Assembly (NCBI RefSeq): GCF_001514215.1
Contig: NZ_KQ948853.1
Coordinates: forward strand, 157,167-221,166
Source of the DNA: Streptomyces bungoensis
GTDB lineage: Bacteria > Actinomycetota > Actinomycetes > Streptomycetales > Streptomycetaceae
Direction of reading: 5' to 3'
DNA: 64,000 nt
Both the position numbers and the translations under genes were made by a program. This document shows, piece by piece, positions 34,601 through 42,067 of this stretch. The notes under the pieces are model-generated. The model ran no database searches and had not been told where the DNA came from. It saw only the letters and a list, made by a program, of their open reading frames with translations. Numbering within the stretch: the first letter of the stretch is position 1; each line of letters opens with the position of its first letter.

Positions 34601-34804
34601 GAGCACGAGGAACTGGTCGTGGACGGCGTCGGGATCGACTGGCGCCTCACCGCCGACGGCGTCCTGCACGCGGCCACCCTGGAGGGCGTCGCCGCCGGAC
34701 TGGCCTGGGCGGCGGGCCAGTGGCCGCGCCGCTTCGAGGTGGCGGCCCTGCTGGAGGACCCGTCCAGGACACAGGAGTTGGCCCGGGACCGCTGGTTCGA
34801 CTGA
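31676..34804 (+). CDS. Sacsin-like GHKL ATPase-domain protein
   Basis: 1042 residues from the GTG at 31676 (GAGGAG seven bases upstream); a GTG two codons earlier is an alternative. Residues ~40-150 are an Hsp90-type ATP-binding domain: RLVVELAQNAADAAARA (N-box with the Mg-coordinating Asn), GVLVAANTGAPLDAAGVESLSTLRASAK (D/G1-like), and VGRFGVGFAAVLAV (G2 box). The remaining ~850 residues are Leu/Glu/Asp/Ala-rich with no recognised domain. This matches the sacsin N-terminal ATP-binding-domain proteins of Streptomyces. Such proteins are thought to be chaperone-like, and some relatives occur in defence loci; no defence partner is visible here. Confidence 0.85.
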   Translation: MSKYVRPAAEGADPFGTARLRRGVLDAWATSPARFREDANAEEDLVLGGYRDRLVVELAQNAADAAARAKTPGRLRLTLRDGVLVAANTGAPLDAAGVESLSTLRASAKRDAHDTHGAVGRFGVGFAAVLAVTDEPAIVGRHGGIRWSLNEARELAADTARHSPGLGDEIRRRDGHVPLLRLPFAAEGSAPEPYDTVVILPLRDAAATDLAERLLEAVDDALLLALPGLEEVVVEAGDSPPRTLRRRTEGALTIVEDSREGTTRWRTAAAHGALTPDLLADRPVEERLRPHWSVTWAVPVDERGAPLRPRTTAVVHAPTPSDEPLGVPALLIASFPLDTTRRHAAPGPLTDFLVQRAADAYTGLLAEWRPVSEGVIGLVPGPLGKGELDGALRQAILERLPRTSFLPPALDSEGDDDLPEALRPRDAEVVEGAGADTVRVLAEALPTLLPAGLERRAELRTLGVARLPLADAVDRLAGLEKEPGWWWRLYDSLAGVDPDRLSGLPVPLADGRTTIGPRQVLLPAPDGARLDADVLGRLGLKVAHEDATHPLLEKLGALPATPRAVLTTPQVRAAVAASLDEEGGRLWEEDAPDAEELADTVLALVRDAGLEPGDEPWLGALALPDEEGELAPAGELVLPGSPFARVIREGELAAVDADLAEKWGEQPLTACGVLADFALVRATDVVLDPDELEPRDGDFAEPDDAGLLDAVDVWSEDVLDRFPDSPVPPVATELVAVRDLDLVDDDQWPEALALLARPPLRDALTQPVRILLHDGTHEIVRPYTAWWLRGHPVLDGRRPAGLLAAGGDPLLRGLYDEADATGFGDEQVLRALGVRTSVAALLDEPGGAAELLDRLADPDRPVTAAQLHGLYGALAELDPDQVTLPDELRAVVDGRVEVVDAADAVVVDSPDLLPFTAGVPLLPVRPARAAELAELFQVRRLSESVTGEVHSEGAEHDVPEPVRVLLGPRTPETYVEHEELVVDGVGIDWRLTADGVLHAATLEGVAAGLAWAAGQWPRRFEVAALLEDPSRTQELARDRWFD

Positions 34805-34879
34805 GGCGGCACAGGAGCCATTTCAAGCCGTTCGCAAAACTTTCAACTTCTCTACAACCGTTCCCCTGGGTGGCGAGTC

Positions 34880-34909
34880 TGATCACCGAGTCGACTGACT
34901 CCACGATCA
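34880..34909. promoter_or_regulatory. Nested dyad upstream of secreted paralog 1
   Basis: Outer arms TGATC...GATCA enclose inner arms GAGTC-GACT-GACTC. The same nested arrangement occurs at 35960-35990 upstream of the second paralog. It lies 43 bases before the start codon, where a transcription factor or RNA hairpin could act on both genes. Confidence 0.5.
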
Positions 34910-34951
34910 TTTGGGCGCTCTCGCGCCCACCCTCTCCACACAGGGGAACGC

Positions 34952-35815
34952 ATGCGCATACGTGCCACCGTGGCCGCCGTCACCGGCGCCCTGGCCCTCT
35001 CCGCTCTCGCCGTGCCGGCCGCGCAGGCCGCCGGCTCCGCTCCGTCGTACAAGACGGAGGCCGCCAAGGTCCTCTCGCACGCCGCGTCCGGCAAGACCGC
35101 CTTCACCTCGGCCGCCGACCCCGTAGACCTGGGCGTCACCTTCTCGAACCTCAAGATCGCCTCCGCGATCAAGGTCGGCACGACCAACCACGTCACCGCC
35201 ACGGTCACCTACACGATGACCTACGGCTCCGGGTACGTCCTCGGCTCGGACGACTTCGACAACGGACCCCTCATCTACAAGGAGTCCACGGGCAACATGC
35301 TGCTCGGCGACGCCCCGGCCGACTGCACCGCCACGTCGGCGACGACCGCCGACTGCAAGGGCCTCATCGACATCTACCCCGGTGACGGCGAACTGACCAA
35401 CGCGGACGCGGGCACCTGGTCGGCCGGCGCGCTGGCCCTGCAGTACAGCACCGGCAACTTCTCCGAGGCGGACGGCCTGGGCACCACCAAGGTCCAGCGC
35501 TACTCCAAGCTGACCGTCAACGCCTCGCCGGAGCCGGTGAAGAAGGGCAAGACCATCACGGTCACGGGCAAGCTCACCCGCGCCAACTGGGAGGACAACC
35601 TGTACCACGGCTACACCAACCAGCCGGTGAAGCTGCAGTACCGCAAGAAGGGCTCCACCACCTACACCACCCTGAAGACCATCACGTCGGACTCCACGGG
35701 CTACCTGAAGACGACGACCACGGCCACGGCCGACGGCTACTACCGCTACTCCTTCGCGGGCACCTCGACCACCCCGGCGGTCAGCGCCACGGGTGACTAC
35801 GTCGACGTGCAGTAA
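34952..35815 (+). CDS. Secreted beta-rich protein, paralog 1
   Basis: 287 residues from the ATG at 34952. Signal peptide MRIRATVAAVTGALALSALAVPAAQA, nearly identical to that of the next gene. The mature protein has an N-terminal beta domain (VTFSNLKIASAIKVGTTNHVTATVTYTMTYG) with a Cys pair (ADCTATSATTADC), and a C-terminal domain (QRYSKLTVNASPEPVKKGKTITVTGKLTRANWEDNLY ... KLQYRKKGSTTYTTLKTITSDSTGYLKTTTTATADGYYRYSFAGT) of the bacterial Ig-like type often seen in Streptomyces calcium-dependent or surface proteins. It ends GDYVDVQ. Function unknown. It is 200 bases from its paralog at 36014. Confidence 0.85.
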   Translation: MRIRATVAAVTGALALSALAVPAAQAAGSAPSYKTEAAKVLSHAASGKTAFTSAADPVDLGVTFSNLKIASAIKVGTTNHVTATVTYTMTYGSGYVLGSDDFDNGPLIYKESTGNMLLGDAPADCTATSATTADCKGLIDIYPGDGELTNADAGTWSAGALALQYSTGNFSEADGLGTTKVQRYSKLTVNASPEPVKKGKTITVTGKLTRANWEDNLYHGYTNQPVKLQYRKKGSTTYTTLKTITSDSTGYLKTTTTATADGYYRYSFAGTSTTPAVSATGDYVDVQ

Positions 35816-35959
35816 ACGGGACCGACGGCCACCGGAGGCGCCCGCCGCCTCCGGTGGCCGGAACGTTTCCTCTCACTTGTGCCACGACCTGGCAATCGGC
35901 CGACAAAGAATGGCCGGGAACGGCTCCCGCCGTACAACCGGAACGGGGTCTCGCGGATC

Positions 35960-35990
35960 TGATCGCGTGAGTCGACCGACTCCCCGATCA
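35960..35990. promoter_or_regulatory. Nested dyad upstream of secreted paralog 2
   Basis: TGATCG...CGATCA outer arms and GAGTC-GACC-GACTC inner arms, matching the element at 34880-34909 while the surrounding sequence differs. Conservation of both arms through the duplication suggests function. Confidence 0.5.
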
Positions 35991-36013
35991 CTTCTCCCTC
36001 CAGGGGACCGCAC

Positions 36014-36844
36014 ATGCGCATACGTGCCACCGTGGCCGCCGTCACCGGCGCCCTGGCCCTCACCGCTCTCGCCGTGCCGGCCGCGCAGGCCGCCACGTCC
36101 AGCGGTACGCCGTACACGATGGACGTCAGCTTCTCGAACCTCAAGATCGCCTCGGCGATCAAGGTGGGGACGACGAACAAGGTCAGCAGCACCTACACGT
36201 TCACGCTGACGCACGGCGCGGACGTGGACACCACCGCGTCCGACTTCTACGCCGACGCCTACCTCTACCGCGGCTCGCTGGACGCCCCGTCCAAGACGCT
36301 GGAGGGCGACGACTTCGCCACCTGCTCGCCCACCTCGTCGACCGCCGCCACCTGCACCGGCACCGTCGACCTCCACCCGGGCGAGGGCGAGCTGAAGAAC
36401 GCCGACGCCGGCAGCTGGTCCGTCGCCGCGGAGGCGACCGCCTTCAACGGCCAGGACCCCGACAACCCCGACCTCAGCAAGGTCGGCTACGCCGAGCAGG
36501 GCGGCATGGCCACCACCAAGCTCCAGCGCTACTCCAAGCTCACGGCCAACGCCGGCCCCGAGCCGGTCGCCAAGGGCAAGACCCTCACCACCACGGGCAA
36601 GCTCTCCCGCGCCAACTGGGAGGACCACCTGTACCACGGCTACACCAGCCAGCCGGTCAAGCTCCAGTTCCGCAAGGCGGGCACCAGCACGTACACCACC
36701 GTCAAGACGGTCTACTCCGACTCGTCGGGCAACCTGAAGGCCACCGCCACCGCCGCCTACGACGGCTACTGGCGGTTCAGCTTCGCGGGCACGTCGACGA
36801 CCCCGGCGGTCAGCGCGACGGGTGACTACGTGGACGTGCAGTAG
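36014..36844 (+). CDS. Secreted beta-rich protein, paralog 2
   Basis: 276 residues from the ATG at 36014. The signal peptide differs from paralog 1 at one residue in the core. The N-terminal domain is shorter by ~35 residues at its start but keeps VSFSNLKIASAIKVGTTNKVSSTYTFTLTHG and the Cys pair (ATCSPTSSTAATC). The C-terminal Ig-like domain is highly similar (GKTLTTTGKLSRANWEDHLYHGY, KLQFRKAGTSTYTTVKTVYSDSSGNLKATATAAYDGYWRFSFAGTSTTPAVSATGDYVDVQ). A tandem duplication is clear. It converges on the P-type ATPase gene with 7 bases between stops. Confidence 0.85.
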   Translation: MRIRATVAAVTGALALTALAVPAAQAATSSGTPYTMDVSFSNLKIASAIKVGTTNKVSSTYTFTLTHGADVDTTASDFYADAYLYRGSLDAPSKTLEGDDFATCSPTSSTAATCTGTVDLHPGEGELKNADAGSWSVAAEATAFNGQDPDNPDLSKVGYAEQGGMATTKLQRYSKLTANAGPEPVAKGKTLTTTGKLSRANWEDHLYHGYTSQPVKLQFRKAGTSTYTTVKTVYSDSSGNLKATATAAYDGYWRFSFAGTSTTPAVSATGDYVDVQ

Positions 36845-36851
36845 CCGGCCC

Positions 36852-39248
36852 TCACACGGGAAAGCGGCGGCCGATCCACCTCCACACCAGTTCCAGGACG
36901 GCCGCCGCCGCCACCGCCACCCCCACCGCCGTCCACGGCAGGGTCGGGCCCACCAGGCGCAGGGCGAAGAAGTCCCGCAGGGCCGGGATCGTGAGGACGA
37001 GCAGGAACGCCGCGGCCATGGCCGCGACCAGGGCGACGCGCCACCAGGTGTACGGGCGGGCGATGATCGCCAGGATCCACAGGGAGACCAGGAACAGGGT
37101 CAGGGTGGCGGCGCTGGTCTCCGCGGTCAGGGAGCCGGCGCCGGTGTAGTGGTGGCGGGCGATCAGGTACGTCGCGAAGGTCGCCGCTCCCGCCACCAGG
37201 CCGCCGGGCACGGCGTAGCGCATGACCCGGCGGACGAAGTGCGGGCGGGCCCGCTCGGTGTTGGGGGCCAGGGCCAGGAAGAAGGCCGGGACGCCGATCG
37301 TGAGGGTGGACAGCAGGGTCAGGTGCCGCGGCAGGAAGGGGTACTCGACCCGCCAGCACACCACCAGCAGCGCCAGCAGCACCGAGTACACCGTCTTCAC
37401 CAGGAACAGCGTGGCCACCCGGGTGATGTTGCCGATCACCCGGCGCCCCTCGGCGACCACCGACGGCAGCGTCGCGAAGCTGTTGTCCAGCAGCACGATC
37501 TGCGCGACGGCCCGGGTCGCCTCCGAGCCCGAGCCCATCGAGACGCCGATGTCGGCGTCCTTGAGCGCCAGCACGTCGTTCACCCCGTCACCGGTCATCG
37601 CGACCGTGTGCCCCCGGGACTGCAGCGCGCCCACCATGTCCCGCTTCTGCCGCGGGGTGACCCGGCCGAACACGGTCGCCTCGTCCAGCGCCCGCGCCAT
37701 GCGCTCCCGGTCGGCGGGCAGCCGCCGCGCGTCCACCGCCTTGCCCGGCAGGCCCAGCTTCGCCGCGACCGTACCGACCGAGACCGCGTTGTCGCCGGAG
37801 ACGACCTTGGCGCGGACGTTCTGCTCGGCGAAGTAGCGCAGGGTGTCGGCGGCGTCGGGACGCAGCCGCTGCTCCAGCACGACGAGGGCGGTCGGGTGGG
37901 CGCCCCGGGCCGGCTCCGGGTCGTCCAGGTCGCGGGTGGTGCGGGCCAGGAGCAGCACCCGCAGCCCCTGCTCGTTCAGGCGCTCGGTCTCCGCCAGGGC
38001 CGGGTCGCCGGGGGCGAGCAGCACGTCGGGGGCGCCCAGCAGCCAGGTGCTGGCCTCGCCGTCGCCCCCGCTGAACGCGGCCCCGCTGTACTTGCGGGCG
38101 GAGGAGAAGGGCAGCGACTGCACGCAGCGCCACTCCTCGGTATCCGGGAAGGCGTCGATGATCGCCCGCAGCGAGGCGTTGGGGCGCGGGTCGGACTCGC
38201 CGAGGGCGCCGAGCACCCTGCGCACGTAATCCTCGTCGGCCCCGTCCAGCGCCCTGAGCGCGGTGACGTCCATGCCGCCCTCGGTCAGCGTGCCGGTCTT
38301 GTCCAGGCACACGGTGTCGACCCGGGCGAGGCCCTCGATGGCGGGCAGCTCCTGCACCAGGCACTGCTTGCGGCCGAGCCGGATGACCCCGATCGCGAAG
38401 GCGACCGAGGTGAGCAGCACCAGCCCCTCCGGCACCATCGGCACGATGCCGCCGACGGTGCGGGCGACGGCGTCCTTGAGGTCGTCGTTCTTCACGACCA
38501 GCTGGGTGACGACCAGGCCGATCGCGGCCGGGACCATCATCCACGTCACGTACTTCAGGATCGTGGAGATGCCGGTGCGCAGCTCGGAGTGGACGAGGGT
38601 GAAGCGGGAGGCCTCCTCGGCGAGCTGGGCGGCGTACGCCTCGCGGCCCACCCTGGCCGCCGTGAAGGCGCCGCCGCCCGCGACCACGAAGCTGCCGGAC
38701 AGCACCTGGTCGCCGGGGCGTTTGACGACCGGGTCCGCCTCACCGGTGAGCAGCGACTCGTCGATCTCGAGCCCCTCGGCCTCGGCGCACACCCCGTCGA
38801 CGACGATCTTGTCCCCGGGTCCGATCTCCAGGAGGTCGTCCAGGACGATCTCGTTCGTCGGGACCTCCACGGCGGTGCCGTCCCGGCGGACGGTCGGCCG
38901 GGCCTCCCCGATCACCGCGAGCGAGTCCAGGGTCTGCTTCGCCCGCCACTCCTGGACGATGCCGATGCCGGTGTTGGCGAGGATCACGAAGCCGAAGAGG
39001 CCGTCCTGGATCGGCGCGACGAACAGCATGACCAGCCACAGCACGCCGATGATCGCGTTGAACCGGGTGAAGACGTTCGCCCGGACGATCTCGCCCAGGG
39101 ACCGGCTGCCGCGCACCGGAACGTCGTTGACCTGCCCACGCGCGACGCGTTCCGCGACCTCGGCGCCGGTCAGTCCGCCCGGCCGGCTCCGGGGCAGTGC
39201 CACGGGGTGCACGGGGTCGAGTTCGGCGCCCGCGTCTATGTGGGTCAT
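36852..39248 (-). CDS. Cation-transporting P-type ATPase (CtpE-like)
   Basis: 798 residues from the ATG at 39248. Complete P-type machinery: the actuator LLTGEADPV, the ion-site helix motif VPEGL (MVPEGLVLLTSVAFAIGV), phosphorylation motif DKTGTLTEGG, nucleotide-domain KYSG, and the hinge TGDGVNDVLALKDADIGVSMGSGSEA. There is no metal-binding CxxC domain and no CPx motif, which rules out heavy-metal P1B pumps. The PEGL motif and length match mycobacterial CtpE, a calcium-linked pump; the ion here is inferred. It is followed after 115 bases by a DUF2530 gene on the same strand. Confidence 0.9.
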   Translation of the reverse strand: MTHIDAGAELDPVHPVALPRSRPGGLTGAEVAERVARGQVNDVPVRGSRSLGEIVRANVFTRFNAIIGVLWLVMLFVAPIQDGLFGFVILANTGIGIVQEWRAKQTLDSLAVIGEARPTVRRDGTAVEVPTNEIVLDDLLEIGPGDKIVVDGVCAEAEGLEIDESLLTGEADPVVKRPGDQVLSGSFVVAGGGAFTAARVGREAYAAQLAEEASRFTLVHSELRTGISTILKYVTWMMVPAAIGLVVTQLVVKNDDLKDAVARTVGGIVPMVPEGLVLLTSVAFAIGVIRLGRKQCLVQELPAIEGLARVDTVCLDKTGTLTEGGMDVTALRALDGADEDYVRRVLGALGESDPRPNASLRAIIDAFPDTEEWRCVQSLPFSSARKYSGAAFSGGDGEASTWLLGAPDVLLAPGDPALAETERLNEQGLRVLLLARTTRDLDDPEPARGAHPTALVVLEQRLRPDAADTLRYFAEQNVRAKVVSGDNAVSVGTVAAKLGLPGKAVDARRLPADRERMARALDEATVFGRVTPRQKRDMVGALQSRGHTVAMTGDGVNDVLALKDADIGVSMGSGSEATRAVAQIVLLDNSFATLPSVVAEGRRVIGNITRVATLFLVKTVYSVLLALLVVCWRVEYPFLPRHLTLLSTLTIGVPAFFLALAPNTERARPHFVRRVMRYAVPGGLVAGAATFATYLIARHHYTGAGSLTAETSAATLTLFLVSLWILAIIARPYTWWRVALVAAMAAAFLLVLTIPALRDFFALRLVGPTLPWTAVGVAVAAAAVLELVWRWIGRRFPV

Positions 39249-39363
39249 GCCTTCGACGGTACGTGCGCCGGTGGCCGTTCACCTGCCGAGCGGGGCCGAT
39301 CTCCGACCGGGGGAGGACCGGTGTCGTACGCCGGTCGTACGGACGGTGCGCCGCCCGTACGCC

Positions 39364-39633
39364 CTACGGCCGTTCCACCGCCGCGCGCAGCGCCGCGTCC
39401 CGCTTGATCGCGGCGTCCCGCCTGCGGACGTACCAGATGCCGATGAGCCCCAGGCCGCCCCCGGCCAGGCAGGTCCACAGCCACCACAGGTGGCCGTGGT
39501 CGGCGAACCAGCCGTAGAACGGCAGCTGGACCAGGAAGAGGACGAACCACACGATCGTGCCGCCGGTGACGGTGGCGACCACCGGGCCCTCCAGGGGCTC
39601 GGGCGCTTCGTGCTTGGGGGTCCACTTGGCCAT
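39364..39633 (-). CDS. DUF2530 small membrane protein
   Basis: 89 residues from the ATG at 39633 (a Met two codons earlier also fits). PKHEAPEPLEGPVVATVTGGTIVWFVLFLVQLPFYGWFADHGHLWWLWTCLAGGGLGLIGIWYVRRRDAAIKR-type sequence contains two membrane helices and the Arg-rich end typical of DUF2530, a family of actinobacterial membrane proteins of unknown function. It lies upstream of the P-type ATPase gene and in the same direction, so it may be co-transcribed with it. Confidence 0.85.
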   Translation of the reverse strand: MAKWTPKHEAPEPLEGPVVATVTGGTIVWFVLFLVQLPFYGWFADHGHLWWLWTCLAGGGLGLIGIWYVRRRDAAIKRDAALRAAVERP

Positions 39634-39804
39634 GGGCACAGCTTACGAGGCGATCGGACGCACCTCGTATCCGCTCGTGTCTACGCGCGGAGATAGCGAT
39701 CTCGCCTTCATGTGTTCATACTGAAACCGTTTGTCTTTGACCGCTTCTGTTCGTAGGAAAGTCCAACGGGGCTCGGGGGAACCCCGTAGGTGATGAGGTC
39801 CCGC

Positions 39805-41256
39805 ATGTCCTCCTCGGCCCCCACCAAGGCCCCCACTCCCGAGAAGCCGGGCGCCACGCCCGGGCAGGGAGCCCTCGACCGCTACTTCCGGATCTCCGAG
39901 CGCGGCAGCACGCTCGGCCGTGAGGTCCGCGGCGGTTTCGCCACCTTCTTCGCGATGGCGTACATCATCGTGCTGAACCCGATCATCCTGAGCAGCGCGA
40001 AGGACATGTACGGGCACCACCTGGACAGTGGCCAGCTGGTGACGGCGACCGCGCTGACGGCGGCGTTCACCACGCTGCTGATGGGCGTCATCGGCAACGT
40101 GCCGATCGCGCTCGCCGCCGGTCTCGGCGTGAACTCGGTCGTCGCGCTCCAGCTCGCGCCCCGGATGTCCTGGCCGGACGCCATGGGCATGGTCGTGCTG
40201 GCCGGCTTCGTGGTCATGCTGCTGGTCGCCACCGGCCTGCGCGAGCGCGTGATGAACGCCGTGCCGTTCGGTCTGCGCAAGGCGATCGCGATCGGCATCG
40301 GCCTGTTCATCATGCTGATCGGCCTGGTCGACTCCGGCTTCGTCACCCGTATCCCGGACGTCGCCCAGACCACCGTCCCGCTGCAGCTCGGCGTGGGCGG
40401 CCACCTCAACGGCTGGCCGGTGCTGATCTTCGTCCTGGGTGCGCTGCTCACCTTCGCCCTGATCGTGCGCAAGGTGCCCGGCGCCATCCTGATCTCCATC
40501 GTCGGGATGACCGTCCTCGCGCTGATCGTCAACTCGGTCGCGAAGGTGCCGTCCTGGGGCCTGACGGTCCCGAAGTGGCCGGGCAACCCGGTGGCCACGC
40601 CCGACTTCGGCCTGATCGGCAAGGTCAGCCTCTTCGGCGGCTTCTCCAAGGTCGGCGTGCTGACCGGCGTCCTGTTCGTCTTCACGGTGCTGCTGTCGTG
40701 CTTCTTCGACGCGATGGGCACGATCATGGGCATCGGCGACGAGGCCAAGCTGACCGACGCCCAGGGCTACATGCCGGGCATCAACAAGGTCCTCTTCGTC
40801 GACGGCCTCGCGGTCGCGGCGGGCGGCGCCAGCTCCTCCTCGGCCACCACCGCGTTCGTGGAGTCCACGGCCGGTGTCGGCGAGGGCGCCCGCACGGGCT
40901 TCGCGAACGTCGTCACGGGCGGCCTGTTCGCCGTTGCCCTCTTCCTCACGCCGGTCGCCACGATGGTCCCGTCCCAGGCGGCCACCCCGGCCCTGGTCGC
41001 GGTGGGCTTCCTGATCCTGTCGAACTCCGTCCGGGAGATCGACTGGGCCGACTACACCATCGCGATCCCGGCCTTCGTGACCATGCTGATGATGCCGTTC
41101 ACCTACTCGATCACCAACGGCATCGGCATGGGCTTCATCACCTTCGTCGTCCTGCGGCTGGCCGCCGGGCGGCCCAAGGAGATCCCGGCCGCGATGTACG
41201 TCGTCGCCGCCGTCTTCGCGTTCTACTACCTGATGCCGGCGCTCGGCCTGACCTGA
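39805..41256 (+). CDS. NCS2-family purine/uracil permease
   Basis: 483 residues, start taken at the ATG at 39805; ATG 39793 is an alternative. A twelve-plus-helix membrane protein of the nucleobase:cation symporter-2 AzgA-like branch: GSTLGREVRGGFATFFAMAYIIVLNPIIL at the N-terminus, GNVPIALAAGLGVNSVVAL (the substrate-site region), AIGIGLFIMLIGLVDSGF, FFDAMGTIMGIGDEAKL, and GASSSSATTAFVESTAGVGEGARTG, the conserved re-entrant region of this branch. Probably imports hypoxanthine/guanine/adenine or xanthine; the exact substrate is inferred. A dyad ACGGGG...CCCCGT (39766-39787) lies just before the start. Confidence 0.9.
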   Translation: MSSSAPTKAPTPEKPGATPGQGALDRYFRISERGSTLGREVRGGFATFFAMAYIIVLNPIILSSAKDMYGHHLDSGQLVTATALTAAFTTLLMGVIGNVPIALAAGLGVNSVVALQLAPRMSWPDAMGMVVLAGFVVMLLVATGLRERVMNAVPFGLRKAIAIGIGLFIMLIGLVDSGFVTRIPDVAQTTVPLQLGVGGHLNGWPVLIFVLGALLTFALIVRKVPGAILISIVGMTVLALIVNSVAKVPSWGLTVPKWPGNPVATPDFGLIGKVSLFGGFSKVGVLTGVLFVFTVLLSCFFDAMGTIMGIGDEAKLTDAQGYMPGINKVLFVDGLAVAAGGASSSSATTAFVESTAGVGEGARTGFANVVTGGLFAVALFLTPVATMVPSQAATPALVAVGFLILSNSVREIDWADYTIAIPAFVTMLMMPFTYSITNGIGMGFITFVVLRLAAGRPKEIPAAMYVVAAVFAFYYLMPALGLT

Positions 41257-41266
41257 GCGCCGGGCG

Positions 41267-41449
41267 TCAGGTGACGCCGTAGAACTTCTCCGTCTCCTCG
41301 ACGGCGGCCTGGAACCGCTCGTCGAAGTCGTCCCGGATGAGCGTGCGGACCACATAGTCCTGCACGCTCATTCCTCTTTTCGCCGCGTGGTGCCGCAGTC
41401 TCTCGAGCAGCTCCCTGTCCATGCGCAGGCTGAGCACATCGGTCCCCAT
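41267..41449 (-). CDS. Ribbon-helix-helix domain protein
   Basis: About 60 residues from the ATG at 41449 (an ATG at 41467 would add six). DVLSLRMDRELLERLRHHAAKRGMSVQDYVVRTLIRDDFDERFQAAVEETEKFYGV has the strand-helix-turn-helix layout of CopG/MetJ-type DNA-binding proteins, like antitoxins, but no toxin gene adjoins it. Possibly a stand-alone regulator. It converges with the permease gene (10 bases between stops). Confidence 0.75.
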   Translation of the reverse strand: MGTDVLSLRMDRELLERLRHHAAKRGMSVQDYVVRTLIRDDFDERFQAAVEETEKFYGVT

Positions 41450-41567
41450 GCGTACGAGGGTCGCCACCTCCGGTGGTCCGAGGTGTCACTTTCCGGCCGC
41501 GAGTCACCCGTACGAGTGATGAAGGGTGGCAGTGGCGGGTGTCACGGCGATAAGGGCGTGTCGCGGT

Positions 41568-41603
41568 GTTCTTTAGCGAGAGTAATGAGTTACTCTAAAG
41601 AAC
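41568..41603. promoter_or_regulatory. MarR operator palindrome abutting the marR start codon
   Basis: Outer arms GTTCTTTAG (41568-41576) and CTAAAGAAC (41595-41603) enclose an inner AGTAA-TGAG-TTACT dyad. The ATG follows immediately at 41604 with no ribosome site, so the mRNA is probably leaderless or the promoter lies inside the palindrome. Self-repression of the marR/MFS unit is the likely role. Confidence 0.7.
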
Positions 41604-42041
41604 ATGCCGGACCTCACCCATGGCGACGACGCTGCCGCCGTGAACGCCCTCCGCTCCGCCGTGATGCGGCTGTCCCGTCGGCTCAAGCACCAGCGGGTCG
41701 ACGAGTCGCTGAGCCCCACCGAGATGTCGGTGCTCGGCACCCTCGCCCGCTGCGGCTCGGCCACCCCGGGTGAGCTGGCCCGCAAGGAGCACGTGCAGCC
41801 CCCGTCGATGACCCGCATCGTCGCGCTGCTCGAGGCGAAGGGCCTGGTCCGGCTGGAGCCCCACCCCGAGGACCGGCGCCAGAAGGTCGTCACGCAGACC
41901 GAGCAGGCCGAGGCGATGCTCGAGGAGAGCCGCCGCAAGCGCAACGCGTTCCTGGCCGGCCTGGTCGAGGGCCTGGACGAGGACGAGTGGGCCCGCCTGC
42001 GCGCCGCCGCGCCCGTGCTGGAGAAGCTCGCGCACCTGTAG
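41604..42041 (+). CDS. MarR-family transcriptional regulator
   Basis: 145 residues. Winged-helix MarR fold: VMRLSRRLKHQR, then LSPTEMSVLGTLARCGSATPGELARKEHVQPPSMTRIVALLEAKGLVRLEPHPEDRRQKVV, where the D-x-R-x-x-K wing is characteristic. No ligand can be named. The ATG directly follows a 36-base palindrome. The MFS exporter gene begins 27 bases downstream, so MarR most likely represses itself and the pump, releasing on binding a small molecule. Confidence 0.9.
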   Translation: MPDLTHGDDAAAVNALRSAVMRLSRRLKHQRVDESLSPTEMSVLGTLARCGSATPGELARKEHVQPPSMTRIVALLEAKGLVRLEPHPEDRRQKVVTQTEQAEAMLEESRRKRNAFLAGLVEGLDEDEWARLRAAAPVLEKLAHL

Positions 42042-42067
42042 GACACGTCGCAAGGAGGCGAACCCTG

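Noticed and set aside
41267..41467. Toxin-antitoxin pair
   Set aside because: The ribbon-helix-helix protein has no adjacent toxin-like gene on either side.
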